Positions 1-8,552 are shown, counted from the first letter of the stretch. The stretch is 64,000 bases of DNA from DATLGB01 sp037724045 (GCA_037724045.1 JBBJOW010000008.1:1-64000), one strand, 5' to 3'. The notes: a model not told the origin generated them from the letters alone. A program made the numbers and translations.

Positions 1-722
1 CGGATGCCGCGCTCGCACAGCAGCACGTGCGGGTTGCCCTCCTTGAGGATGTACTCCGCCGCCATCAGCAGCTCCTCGAGCGTCGCCGACAGGCCGCGCT
101 TGAGCAGCACTGGCCGGCCGGCGCGGCCGAGCTCGGTGAGCAGCGTGTAGTTCTGCATGTTGCGCGCGCCGACCTGGATGACGTCGGCGACCTCGAGCAC
201 GGGCTCCAAGTCGCGGACGTCCATGAGCTCGGTGACGATCGGCAGGCCGGTCTCCGCCTTGGCCTCGGCCAGCAGGCGCAGCCCCGCCTCGCCCAAGCCG
301 TGGAAGGCGTAGGGCGAGGTGCGCGGCTTGTAGGCGCCGCCGCGGAACATGGTCGCGCCGGCGTCCTTGACCACGTGGGCGGTGCCGACGGTCTGTTCGC
401 GCGACTCGACGGTGCACGGCCCGGCGATCAGCGCGAAGTGCTCGCCGCCGATGCGGGCGCCGCCGATGTCGAAGACCGAGCGCCCCTCGCTGCGCATCTG
501 CGTCGACGCGAGCTTGTAGGGCTTCAGGATCGGCACGACCTGCTGGACGCCGGGAGCGCCCTCGAGGCCGAGGCGTGCGACGTGCTCGCGATCGCCGATG
601 GCCCCGATCACGGTGACCTCCTCGCCGCGCGAGGGGTGCGCGACTGCGCCGACCGACTGGATCCGGTCGATCACCGCCTCGATCTCGGCTTCGCTCGCCG
701 AGCTCTTCATCACGATCATCAT
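1..722 (-). CDS. aroF: 3-deoxy-7-phosphoheptulonate (DAHP) synthase, 3' part off the window
   Basis: Condenses phosphoenolpyruvate and erythrose 4-phosphate, the first step of the shikimate pathway. About 240 residues are visible; the C-terminal third lies beyond position 1. The first ~75 residues form the small ferredoxin/ACT-like N-terminal domain typical of the Thermotoga/Bacillus-type enzyme. The barrel then begins, with AGPCTVES near residue 97, the FRGGAYKPRTSPYAFHG segment, GARNMQN, and an LKRG motif near the cut. The start is the first of two tandem ATGs (722 or 719); no strong ribosome site is seen. hisC lies upstream on the same strand and a chorismate mutase gene lies further along, so this is an aromatic amino-acid neighbourhood. 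Confidence 0.93.
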   Translation of the reverse strand, partial: MMIVMKSSASEAEIEAVIDRIQSVGAVAHPSRGEEVTVIGAIGDREHVARLGLEGAPGVQQVVPILKPYKLASTQMRSEGRSVFDIGGARIGGEHFALIAGPCTVESREQTVGTAHVVKDAGATMFRGGAYKPRTSPYAFHGLGEAGLRLLAEAKAETGLPIVTELMDVRDLEPVLEVADVIQVGARNMQNYTLLTELGRAGRPVLLKRGLSATLEELLMAAEYILKEGNPHVLLCERGI

Positions 723-921
723 TTCTTGGCCTATCTCAGATTGTCGTCTACAGAGGGTACGGATGCGGCGTGGAGACGGCGCTCGGCCCGAGGCCGTGTG
801 TAGGCGATGTCACTCGTCAGGAGGACAGCCGACCGAGCGCCTGCGTAAATCGCCAGGCGGACGTCGGATAGGCATAGTCGCGCGCAAGGGTGTGCGTGGG
901 GGCGACCATGGACTCGGGACG

Positions 922-1998
922 TTACACGAGTTCGCCGAGCGCAGCCAGGAAGCGCTCGTTGTCGGCGGCGGTGCCGACGGTGACCCGAAGCGCGCCAGGC
1001 CGGCCCAGCGACGCACCGGCGCGCACGAGGATCCGCCGGGCCGACAGGCCCCCGACGACGGCGGACTCGCCGTCCTCACCGGCCGGCAGGTCGAACCACA
1101 CGAAGTTGGCCTGCGAGTCGGCAGGCTTGATGTGAATGCGCTCCAGTCCGTCGGCAAGGGCGAGGCGCTCGGCGAGGTTGGTCTCGACGCGCACGGCGAT
1201 CTCGTCCTGGGAGCGCAGCGCGGCGATCGCGGCGGCCTGCGCGGCGACGTTGCAGTAGAAGGGCTGTCGGACGGCGTCGACGGCGGCGCGGAAGTCCGCC
1301 GATCCGCACAGCCCGTAGCCGACGCGCAGCCCGCACAGCCCGTAGGCCTTGGAGAACGTCCGCAGCAGGACGAGGTTGGGGAAGCGGTCCAGCAGCGCGA
1401 CGGAGGCGTCCGGGTCGTCGAGCAGGTTGAACTCGCAGTAGGCCTCGTCGAGGATCACCGCGGCGTGGCGTGGGACGCGCGCGACGAAGTCGGCGATCTC
1501 GTCGAGCGGGAGCGCCGTCGAAGTCGGGTTGTTCGGGTTGCAGACGATCACCAGGCGCGTGGCGACGGTGATCTCGGCGAGCATCGCTTCGAGATCGTGC
1601 TCATGGTCGGCGTTCAGCGGGATCTGGAGCGCCCGCGCACCGGAGGCGGCGGCCAGGTGCGGGTAGACGCTGAAGGACGGCCACGCGTGGATGACCTCCG
1701 CCCCGGGTTCGAGCAGCGCGTCGCCGGCCGCGAACAGGATGTCGCACGAGCCGTTGCCGATCGCGATCCGGTTCGCGGGGACGCCGTAGCGATCGCTCAG
1801 GGCCTTGCGCAACCTCGTGTTCAACGGGTCGGGGTAGCGGTTGACGCCGTTCAGCGCCTCGGCGACCGCCTCGCGGACGGCGGGCAGCGGCGGGTACGGC
1901 GTCTCGTTGGACGCCATCAGCGCGACCTCCGGGCCGAGCGCGTAGCCGTCGGCGGCCGGATAGACCTTCAGGCGGCTCAGCTTCTCGGCGAACTCCAC
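922..1998 (-). CDS. hisC: histidinol-phosphate aminotransferase
   Basis: PLP-dependent fold type I aminotransferase that converts imidazole-acetol phosphate to histidinol phosphate; family members can also serve as aromatic aminotransferases. Visible signatures are the N-terminal NETPYPPLP segment, NRYPDPLN, the CNPNNPTS motif, DEAYCEF, and the PLP lysine in TFSKAYGLCGLRVGYG (about K217). The GTG at 1998 gives 358 residues, the usual family length; an in-frame GTG at 2061 would add 21 residues without homology. It is followed on the same strand by aroF after about 200 bp with no recognisable gene. The aroF neighbourhood fits a dual role in histidine and aromatic amino-acid synthesis. Confidence 0.93.
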   Translation of the reverse strand: MEFAEKLSRLKVYPAADGYALGPEVALMASNETPYPPLPAVREAVAEALNGVNRYPDPLNTRLRKALSDRYGVPANRIAIGNGSCDILFAAGDALLEPGAEVIHAWPSFSVYPHLAAASGARALQIPLNADHEHDLEAMLAEITVATRLVIVCNPNNPTSTALPLDEIADFVARVPRHAAVILDEAYCEFNLLDDPDASVALLDRFPNLVLLRTFSKAYGLCGLRVGYGLCGSADFRAAVDAVRQPFYCNVAAQAAAIAALRSQDEIAVRVETNLAERLALADGLERIHIKPADSQANFVWFDLPAGEDGESAVVGGLSARRILVRAGASLGRPGALRVTVGTAADNERFLAALGELV

Positions 1999-2124
1999 GG
2001 CTTCGATGCTAACCGCAGCGCATTCGCGACCTCCGTCGCCGCATGTCGGGAAGCCGGTCACCGGGCGCCAGGGTCACCGGGGGCGACGTCAGGGCCCGTA
2101 GCGTTCATCGACATCTATGACCTG

Positions 2125-3480
2125 GTGGTGATCGGGGGCGGGACCGCGGGGCTCGTGAGCGCGCACATCGCCGCGATGCTCGGCGCGCGCGTGGTCATGG
2201 CCGAGCGCGAGGCCCACCCCGGCGGGGACTGCCTGTGGACCGGCTGCGTGCCCAGCAAGGCGCTGCTGGCGGCGGCGGAGCTCGCGCAGCGCATGCGCGC
2301 CGCCGGCGACGTCGGGCTGACGCCCGTCGAGCCCGAGATCGACTTCGCCCGCGTCATGGACCACGTGCGCGGCGCGCGCACCGCGATCGCACCGCACGAC
2401 TCCGCCGAGCGGCTGCGCGCGGCCGGCGTCGAGGTCGTCCGGGGCGAGGCGGCCTTCGCCGGCGAGGACACCGTCGTGGTGGGCGCCCGCACCCTGCGCT
2501 TCCGGCGCGCGATCGTCGCCACCGGCTCGCGGCCTGCCGCCCGCGCGGGCGCGCTGACCACCGACACCGTGTGGGACCTGGAGGAGCTGCCGGCCCGGCT
2601 GCTGGTGATCGGCGGCGGCGCGGTCGGCTGCGAGCTGGCGCAGGCCTTCGCCCGCCTGGGCAGCGCGGTAGCGCTGTGCGAGGCCGCGCCGCGGCTGCTG
2701 CCAGGTGAGGACGAGCGCGCGAGTGCGCTGCTCGAAGCCCGCCTGCAGAACGAGGGTGTCGAGGTGCGCACCAGCGCGAGCGATCCTGACCAGACGGGAT
2801 TCGACCGCGTCCTGGTCGCCGCCGGCCGCGTCCCCGACACCGCCGCCCTCGGGTTAGGGCGTGCCGGCGTGCGGACGGGCACGGACGGCGCGGTCATCGC
2901 CGACGCGCGGCTGCGCACGTCCAACCCGCGCGTCTTCGCGGCCGGCGACGTGGTCGCGAGCGCACCGCACTTCACCCACGTCGCGACGCACCACGCGCGG
3001 GTCGCGACTCCCAACGCGCTGTTCGGCGCTCGGACGAAGGTGGAGACCGCCGCGGTGCCGCGGGTCACCTACACCGATCCCGAGGTGGCCGCCGTCGGGC
3101 TGTCGGCCGCTGCCGCCCGATCGCGCTGGGGTGAGAGGGCGCGCATCGTGGACGCCGACTACGGCGAGCTCGACCGCGCGATCACCGCCGGCGTCCCGTA
3201 CGGCTTCGCCCGTCTGGTGGGCGATCCGCGCGGCCGGCTCGTCGGCGCGACCGTGGCCGCGCCGGGCGCGGGCGAGTCGATCGCCGAGCTGACCGCGTGG
3301 CTGAGCCAGGGCGCGTCGATCGCGAAGGTCTCACAGACCATCCACGCCTATCCGACGTTCGCCGAGGGCCCCTCGCGCGCCGCCGACGAGTACCTGCGCG
3401 AGCGCTTCGCCCGCACCCGCGCCCGGCCGGCGCTGCGCGTGCTGTTCGCGGTCCGGCGGACGCTCAGCGCAGCGCGCTGA
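2125..3480 (+). CDS. FAD-dependent disulfide oxidoreductase, mercuric reductase/dihydrolipoamide dehydrogenase-like
   Basis: Class I pyridine nucleotide-disulfide oxidoreductase. It shows an N-terminal FAD Rossmann motif (VVIGGGTAG), the redox-active cysteine pair in GGDCLWTGCVPSKALL (C36 and C41 from this start), an NAD(P)-binding LLVIGGGAVGCE motif, the ATGSRP and AAGDV flavin motifs, and a C-terminal dimerisation domain with HAYPTFAEG carrying the active-site His. There is no N-terminal HMA metal-binding domain and no C-terminal vicinal cysteine pair, so true mercuric reductase activity is doubtful. The frame is open far upstream, but no ATG, GTG or TTG lies between the conserved core and position 2040. 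GTG 2125 is the first usual start and cuts close to the Rossmann strand. It converges with the flavoprotein at 3464, overlapping by 17 bp. Confidence 0.85.
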   Translation: MVIGGGTAGLVSAHIAAMLGARVVMAEREAHPGGDCLWTGCVPSKALLAAAELAQRMRAAGDVGLTPVEPEIDFARVMDHVRGARTAIAPHDSAERLRAAGVEVVRGEAAFAGEDTVVVGARTLRFRRAIVATGSRPAARAGALTTDTVWDLEELPARLLVIGGGAVGCELAQAFARLGSAVALCEAAPRLLPGEDERASALLEARLQNEGVEVRTSASDPDQTGFDRVLVAAGRVPDTAALGLGRAGVRTGTDGAVIADARLRTSNPRVFAAGDVVASAPHFTHVATHHARVATPNALFGARTKVETAAVPRVTYTDPEVAAVGLSAAAARSRWGERARIVDADYGELDRAITAGVPYGFARLVGDPRGRLVGATVAAPGAGESIAELTAWLSQGASIAKVSQTIHAYPTFAEGPSRAADEYLRERFARTRARPALRVLFAVRRTLSAAR

Positions 3481-4603
3481 AGACGGTGTCGACCTGTTCG
3501 TAGCCCGTCCGCATCAAAAACTGCGCGTTGCGCCCGTAGGACTTCGCGCCGAGGATGAAGAAGCCCGGCTCGGGGTTGGCGAGCGTGTCGGCCCCGGCGG
3601 CCGGCTGGCTGAGGCAGTCGCCACCGCCGAGCGTTGCGGCCAGCTTCATCGGGCCGAGGGTCGCGTAGCACTCGTGGACCTGCAGCTGGCGGTAGATGGA
3701 CGCGTCGGGCGCACCGCCGTGCAAGCCGACGACCACGTCGGCGAGGACGTCGTCGGCCGTGCCGTTGCGCAGGGTCACCCGCACGCGGCCGTCGCGCTCG
3801 TGCAGCGCCTCGACGACGGTGCCCGGCCGCAGCTCGACGGCATCCGAGGCTCCGGCCGCGAGGTCCTCGGCGGCGCTCACGAGCGCGGCGCGCCCGGGCA
3901 GCGGATCGGCGGGCACGGCGCCCCAATCGGGTGCGGGCGAGCGCGTCGCCCACACGATGCGAGTGTCCGCGGCGTCGCGCGCGACCGCGGCGAGGTCGCG
4001 CGCCGCCGTCTGGGCAGAGTGCCCCGTTCCGGTGAGGAGCACCGTCTTACCGGCCAGATCCCGCGCGTCGGGGATCGTGCGCACGATGCGGTCCTGGAGC
4101 GCCGCCTCTCCGAGCGCGTCGATCCCGCCGTCGCCGAGCCGGTTGGGGTTCCCGTACGTGCCCGAGGCGTCGATGACGAGATCCGCCTCGGCGAACCATT
4201 CGTGACCGCCCGAGCGCAGGTGCAGGCGGAACGGCCGCTTCGCGCGCTCGGCGGACGCGATCTGCTCGTGCTTGAGCAACCCCCGCCGCGCGACGGCCAC
4301 GACCTCGACGCCGGTGCGCACGTCGAGCCCGGCGCCGACGGGCTCGAGCACGCGGGCAGCCAGCTCGTCGCCGGTCGGCAGGCCCGGGCCCGCGGGCGCG
4401 GCGTCGCCGAGAACGGCCCGCATCCGCGCCGACACGACCCAGTCCCATGGCGTGAACAGCCGCACGTGGCCCCATGCACGCACGTGGCCGGCCGGGCGCG
4501 GGTCCTTCTCATAGACGGTGACCGCGTAGCCGGCCTCGCGGGCGGCGAGCGCCGCCTCGAGGCCGACGGGCCCGGCACCGATGATCGCGACGCGCGTCGT
4601 CAT
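3464..4603 (-). CDS. FAD/NAD(P)-binding flavoprotein oxidoreductase
   Basis: A 379-residue two-dinucleotide-binding flavoprotein. The N-terminal VAIIGAGPVGLEAAL motif binds FAD. A second glycine-rich motif, TVLLTGTGHSAQTA near residue 190, is the expected NAD(P) site. VIDASGTYGNPN and a C-terminal FFILGAKSYGRN segment resemble flavin-containing monooxygenase/thioredoxin-reductase-fold proteins. The substrate is unknown. It is divergent from the radical SAM fusion gene, with only 35 bp between the two starts, so the pair may share a control region. The adjacent disulfide reductase, radical SAM and glycosyltransferase suggest a shared accessory pathway, which is inference only. Confidence 0.75.
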   Translation of the reverse strand: MTTRVAIIGAGPVGLEAALAAREAGYAVTVYEKDPRPAGHVRAWGHVRLFTPWDWVVSARMRAVLGDAAPAGPGLPTGDELAARVLEPVGAGLDVRTGVEVVAVARRGLLKHEQIASAERAKRPFRLHLRSGGHEWFAEADLVIDASGTYGNPNRLGDGGIDALGEAALQDRIVRTIPDARDLAGKTVLLTGTGHSAQTAARDLAAVARDAADTRIVWATRSPAPDWGAVPADPLPGRAALVSAAEDLAAGASDAVELRPGTVVEALHERDGRVRVTLRNGTADDVLADVVVGLHGGAPDASIYRQLQVHECYATLGPMKLAATLGGGDCLSQPAAGADTLANPEPGFFILGAKSYGRNAQFLMRTGYEQVDTVFSALR

Positions 4604-4638
4604 CCTGTGTCCATGCGGTTTCGCTCCAGGCGCGGATC

Positions 4639-6363
4639 ATGAGGGTCGCCGTCTTCGGCGGGCCCTACGCCAACCCCTACGCGCTCCGCGCCCTGCTCAC
4701 CGACGCTGCGCGACGCGGTTGTGACGAACGCTGGTGCCTCGGGGACCTGGGCGGCTTCGGCGCCGAGGTCGAGCAGCTGTGGCCGCTGCTCGTCGAGCAT
4801 GACGTCACCTGCATCGCGGGCAACTACGACCTCGCGCTGGCGGTGGGAGCCGAGGACTGCGGCTGCGGCTACGCGGACCCGCGCGACAACGCCCTCGCGC
4901 AGGAGATCTACGACCACACGCGGGCGGTCACGTCGCCGGCCTTCGCGGAATGGATGGGCGCGCTGCCGGGCGAGCTGCGCACGGTCATCGGGGGCGTGGA
5001 CGTCCTCGCCGTGCACGGATCGCCGGTCGCGGTCAACGACTTCCTGTGGGAGTCGCTGACCGACGAGGAGCTGCGAGGGCGGCTGGACGCGTGCGGTGGC
5101 GGCCGGCCGGACGTGCTGCTGTGCACCCACACCGGCATCGCCTGGCAGCGTCGCGTCGACGCCACGCTGATCGTCAACGTCGGGGCGATCGGCCGGCCCG
5201 CCAACGACGGGCGCACGACCGGCTGGTACGCCGTGGTCGACCTCTCCGACGGCGCGGCGCGGGCCGACCTCGTGGCCGTCGAGTACGACTGGCACGCGCA
5301 GGCCGCCTCCATGCGGACCGCCGGTCTCCCCGAGTGCTTCGTGGAGACGATCGAGACGGGCTGGTGGACCACCTGCCTGGAGATCGTCCCGCCCGTCGAG
5401 CGGGCCCGCGGCCGCTACCACGTCTACCGCGACGCGCTGCCCGCCGGCGACGCCGCCCAGGCCGGCTGGGCGAACGAGGAGCGGGGGCCCGCCTCGGCCG
5501 GCGAGGGGTCCGGCGATGGGCCTCGCCACCCCGCCGTCGACACTGACGACGACGGCCTGCCGGTCGTCTCGTTGTTCGGGACGGCCCTGTTCCCGCCGCG
5601 GCTGTGGCTGTACACGAACTTCCACTGCAACCTCGCCTGCGGCTACTGCGTGGTCGCCTCGTCTCCGCGGGCGCGACGGCGCGAGCTGACCGCCGCCACG
5701 GTCGAGGCGCTCGCCGACGAGGCCGTCGCCGAGGGCTTCACCGAGATCTACCTCACGGGCGGCGAGCCGTTCGTGCGCCGCGACGCGGCCGACCTGGTCG
5801 AGATGGCCGCCGCACGGCTGCCGACCGTGGTGCTCACCAACGCGATGCTCTTCGCAGGCCCGCGCCGGCAGGATCTCGCGCGCCTCGCCGGCCTCGATGT
5901 GGTCCTGCAGTCCTCGCTGGACAGCGCGACGCCACACGCGCACGACCTGCAGCGCGGCTCCGGCTCCTGGGAGCGCGCGCTGACCGGCATCCGCGCGGCC
6001 GCCGCCCTCGGCCTGCGCGTGCGGGTCGCGATGACCGAGACCGACGCCAATCGCGGCGACGGCGACCGCCTGCGCGAGCTGCTCGACGGCGTCGCCGAGG
6101 TCGCCGTGCGGCCCTTGGTCGCGCGCGGCGGCAGCGACGCGGGGCTCACCGTCAGCGACGCGGTGATCGTGCCCGAGCTCACGGTCACCGCCGACGGGGT
6201 GCACTGGCACCCGCTGGGCGCCGACCGTGACGCCAGCCCCGACTTCCTGGTCGGGGTCGCGCCGATGACGCTCGCCGAGGGCAAGCAGGCGATCGTCGAG
6301 CGGTTCCTGACCCTCCGGCGCGGCGACGGGTCGCTGCCGGAGGCCTTCGCGTGCGCGATTTAG
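4639..6363 (+). CDS. metallophosphoesterase-like and radical SAM fusion protein
   Basis: A 574-residue two-domain protein. Residues 1-250 follow the calcineurin-like phosphoesterase layout, with LGDLGG (D36), GNYD (N62, D64), VHGSP (H126) and CTHTG (H164). The first D-x-H metal-binding motif is replaced by FGGPY (residues 6-10). After a low-complexity linker (about 275-315) a radical SAM domain begins, with the iron-sulfur cysteines C330, C334 and C337 in a C-x3-C-x2-C arrangement followed by YLTGGEPFVRRD. The C-terminus lacks a SPASM-like cysteine cluster. The next gene is a TIGR04283-like glycosyltransferase, a family described as associated with radical SAM enzymes. The stop codon TAG is also the first three bases of repeat R1. 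The reaction is unknown. Confidence 0.8.
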   Translation: MRVAVFGGPYANPYALRALLTDAARRGCDERWCLGDLGGFGAEVEQLWPLLVEHDVTCIAGNYDLALAVGAEDCGCGYADPRDNALAQEIYDHTRAVTSPAFAEWMGALPGELRTVIGGVDVLAVHGSPVAVNDFLWESLTDEELRGRLDACGGGRPDVLLCTHTGIAWQRRVDATLIVNVGAIGRPANDGRTTGWYAVVDLSDGAARADLVAVEYDWHAQAASMRTAGLPECFVETIETGWWTTCLEIVPPVERARGRYHVYRDALPAGDAAQAGWANEERGPASAGEGSGDGPRHPAVDTDDDGLPVVSLFGTALFPPRLWLYTNFHCNLACGYCVVASSPRARRRELTAATVEALADEAVAEGFTEIYLTGGEPFVRRDAADLVEMAAARLPTVVLTNAMLFAGPRRQDLARLAGLDVVLQSSLDSATPHAHDLQRGSGSWERALTGIRAAAALGLRVRVAMTETDANRGDGDRLRELLDGVAEVAVRPLVARGGSDAGLTVSDAVIVPELTVTADGVHWHPLGADRDASPDFLVGVAPMTLAEGKQAIVERFLTLRRGDGSLPEAFACAI

Positions 6364-6540
6364 ATGGTTGATTCCACGAGGCCCGTGGTCGCGGGCGCGG
6401 TCATGACCGAGCCGGGCGTGGCCGGCCGGCGAAGCCCGTACCGGTGGTACGGGCAAGACCGGACGGGCGCGATCCGGCGGATCGGTCCCGCCCGCCCTCC
6501 CGTGATCCGCGGCCGCGGAGTCGTGAAATCAACCATCTAG
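6361..6540. repeat. R1: 180-bp palindromic element anchored on a stop codon
   Basis: The element opens TAGATGGTTGATTCCACGA and closes with the near-perfect reverse complement, one mismatch in 19. The centre holds an exact hairpin, CCCGTACC-GGT-GGTACGGG. It is flanked by TA on both sides, as expected for a TA target duplication. Its first three bases are the stop codon of the upstream gene. Related copies are at 8551-8714 and 12511-12677. Confidence 0.9.
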
Positions 6541-7229
6541 GTGCACTCATCGTCGCCGTCGTCGTGCCGACCCTGGACGAGGAGTCTCAGACGGCGGCGC
6601 TGCTGGACTCGCTCGCCGGGTTCGACGCCGTCGTGGTCGCCGACGGCGGCTCGCGCGACGCCACCGTCGCGATCGCGCGCGCCCATCCGGCGGGAGCGTC
6701 CGTCGTCACCGCGTCGGGCGGGCGGGCTGCGCAATGCAACGCCGGCGCGGGCGCCGCGGCGGCAGCCGAAGCCGACGTGCTGGTCTTCGTGCACGCCGAC
6801 AGCCGCCTGCCGGAAGGCGCCGCGGGTGCGGTGCGGCGCGCCTGCGCCGATCCTGCGGTGATCGGGGGCAACTTCGCCCTGCGCTTCGACGGCGGCGACC
6901 GCTTCGCCCGCTTCCTCGGCGCCGTGTACGCGCTGCAGCGCCGCTTCGGCCGCTACTACGGCGATTCGACGATCTGGTGCCGGCGCGGCACCTTCACGGC
7001 GCTCGGCGGGTTTCGCGAACTGGCGATCATGGACGACCATGACTTCGTCCGGCGGCTGGAGCGCCACGGCCGCACGGTCTGCCTTCCCGGGCCGGCCACG
7101 ACCTCCGACCGGCGCTGGCGCCGCCTCGGCGTGCCGCGCACCCTGCTGACCTGGACGGTCATCCGCTCGCTCTACGCCGCCGGCATGCCGACGGACCGGC
7201 TGGCCACGCTCTACCGCCGCGTGCGCTGA
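6444..7229 (+). CDS. family 2 glycosyltransferase, TIGR04283-like
   Basis: GT-A fold glycosyltransferase. The conserved core starts at VVVPTLDEES (about nt 6561). It continues with a nucleotide-sugar pocket VVADGGSRDAT, a DXD-like VFVHADSRLP, FRELAIMDDHDFVRRL, and a short C-terminal LYRRVR. This matches the small 'transferase 2, rSAM/selenodomain-associated' family, some members of which are annotated as arsenosugar biosynthesis glycosyltransferases. Between the end of repeat R1 (6540) and the core there is no in-frame ATG, GTG or TTG. The only usual start is GTG 6444 inside R1, which adds about 35 repeat-encoded residues; the true start may be an unusual codon near 6549. It follows the radical SAM fusion and is probably cotranscribed with it. 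Confidence 0.8.
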   Translation: MVRARPDGRDPADRSRPPSRDPRPRSREINHLGALIVAVVVPTLDEESQTAALLDSLAGFDAVVVADGGSRDATVAIARAHPAGASVVTASGGRAAQCNAGAGAAAAAEADVLVFVHADSRLPEGAAGAVRRACADPAVIGGNFALRFDGGDRFARFLGAVYALQRRFGRYYGDSTIWCRRGTFTALGGFRELAIMDDHDFVRRLERHGRTVCLPGPATTSDRRWRRLGVPRTLLTWTVIRSLYAAGMPTDRLATLYRRVR

Positions 7230-7244
7230 AGCCACTGCGCACCG

Positions 7245-7264
7245 GTTGCCGCTTCGCGGGCAAC
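7245..7264. terminator. hairpin between convergent genes
   Basis: GTTGCC and GGCAAC flank a GC-rich TTC loop between the stop codons of the plus-strand glycosyltransferase and the minus-strand chorismate mutase. No T-run follows. Probable bidirectional terminator. Confidence 0.45.
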
Positions 7265-7290
7265 GCGGTGTCGCACAAGGGTTGGAGATG

Positions 7291-7656
7291 TCATTGTGCG
7301 CCCTCGAGGTCGAGCCGCAGCGCGCGGGCCTCCCCGAGGTAGACGTGCTGGGGCGCGCGGCCCTCGGCGAGGTAGCAGTGGACCATCACCCGGATGACGC
7401 GCTCCATGGCGCCGTCCACGGAGAGCTCCTGCGCGCACATGAGCGGCACGCCCGACAGCCCCATCTCGCGCGCGGCGACCGCCGGGAACTCCGCGTGCAG
7501 GTCGGGGGTGAGGGTGAAGATGCACGACACGAGGTCCTCCGCGGCCAGCTCATTGCGGGTCAGCAGCTCGCGCATCAGCGCATCCGTCGCCGCAAGGATG
7601 GCCGCCCGCTCGTCGGCGGCGACCGAGGTGGCGCCCCGCAGGGCGTAGAGGCGCAT
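7291..7656 (-). CDS. aroH: chorismate mutase, AroH (monofunctional trimeric) type
   Basis: Converts chorismate to prephenate. The 121-residue length and the pattern RLYALRGATSV, then AATDALMRELLTRNEL, SCIFTLTPDLHAEFPA, GVPLMCAQE (active-site Arg replaced here by the family's usual Gln/Glu loop context) and RVMVHCYLAE match the Bacillus subtilis AroH fold. It does not resemble the AroQ helical type. The start is ATG 7656; a TTG at 7665 is the only alternative. It is divergent from the dehalogenase-like gene, with 26 bp between starts. Together with hisC and aroF on the same strand it forms a scattered aromatic amino-acid set interrupted by accessory genes. Confidence 0.9.
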   Translation of the reverse strand: MRLYALRGATSVAADERAAILAATDALMRELLTRNELAAEDLVSCIFTLTPDLHAEFPAVAAREMGLSGVPLMCAQELSVDGAMERVIRVMVHCYLAEGRAPQHVYLGEARALRLDLEGAQ

Positions 7657-7682
7657 CGCGGGCAAGTTAGCCTTCCCGCGCT

Positions 7683-8552
7683 ATGGAGGTCATCGAGCGT
7701 CACGAGCGCGCCGGGCGCTACTTCGAGGCGAACGGCGTGCGCAGCTTCGTCCTGGACAAGGGCAGGGGCGACCCGGTCGTCTGCCTGCACGGCGTCCCGA
7801 CGTCGAGCTTCATGTACCGCAAGCTCGTCCACGAGCTCGCGGCGCGCAGCGTCCGCGGCATCGCGTTCGACCTGCCGGGGCTCGGGCTGGCCGACCGCCC
7901 AGAGGACTTCGACTACACCTGGACGGGCCTGGGCCGGTTCTGCGCCGAGGCGGTGGACGCGCTGGGCCTCGAGGCGTTCCACCTCGTCGTCCACGACATC
8001 GGGGGACCGGTCGGCTTCGAGCTCGCCCGCGCGATGCCCGAGCGCATCAGGTCGCTGACGCTGCTCAACACGATCGTCGAGGTCGACACGTTCCACCGGC
8101 CGCCGGTCATGGAGCCGTTCGCCAGGCCCGGCGTGGGCGAGCTCGCGCTGCGATCGCTCAACAAGCCGGCCTTCCGGCTGCTGATGCGGGCGCACGGCAT
8201 CGCCGAGTGGCCGCGGGTCGTGCCGGCGGAGATCGACGCCTACGTGGACCTGCTCAAGCGCGACGACGGCGGCGCGGCCTTCCTGAAGATCATGCGCGGC
8301 TTCGAACGCACGCCCGCCAAGCGCGCGCACTACGTCTCCGCGCTGCGCGACGTGCCCTACCCGGTGCAGATCGTGTGGGGCGTCGATGACCCCTGGCTGA
8401 CGCTGCGGCAGCACGCACGCCAGGCGCGGCGCGCCGCGCGGATCGCCGAGATCTATCACGTGCCCGCCAAGCACTTCCTGGCCGAGGAGCGGCCCGCCAG
8501 GATCGCCAACTACGTGACCGCGCTCGCGTGGGGCCGGCCGCTGCGCCACTGA
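7683..8552 (+). CDS. alpha/beta hydrolase, haloalkane dehalogenase-like
   Basis: A 289-residue alpha/beta hydrolase. The oxyanion-hole HGVPTSS follows strand 3. The nucleophile elbow reads VVHDIGGPVG, placing Asp105 rather than Ser at the nucleophile, as in haloalkane and fluoroacetate dehalogenases. WGVDDPW carries the probable acid and AKHFLAEERP the general-base His. The helical cap is present between about residues 135 and 215. A dehalogenase-type mechanism is therefore likely, but the substrate cannot be read. The stop codon TGA lies on the boundary of repeat R2. Confidence 0.85.
   Translation: MEVIERHERAGRYFEANGVRSFVLDKGRGDPVVCLHGVPTSSFMYRKLVHELAARSVRGIAFDLPGLGLADRPEDFDYTWTGLGRFCAEAVDALGLEAFHLVVHDIGGPVGFELARAMPERIRSLTLLNTIVEVDTFHRPPVMEPFARPGVGELALRSLNKPAFRLLMRAHGIAEWPRVVPAEIDAYVDLLKRDDGGAAFLKIMRGFERTPAKRAHYVSALRDVPYPVQIVWGVDDPWLTLRQHARQARRAARIAEIYHVPAKHFLAEERPARIANYVTALAWGRPLRH

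Noticed and set aside
598..3480. A 960-codon plus-strand reading frame
   Set aside because: Only the part from about 2101 onward encodes a recognisable protein; the upstream part is the antisense of hisC and aroF in GC-rich DNA without stops.
2125..3480. Mercury resistance operon
   Set aside because: The enzyme lacks the N-terminal HMA domain and C-terminal vicinal cysteines, and no merR, merT or merP gene is nearby.
4600..6456. A 618-codon minus-strand frame opposite the radical SAM fusion
   Set aside because: Its composition is Arg/Val/Gly-rich with no motifs, and it mirrors the well-supported plus-strand gene.
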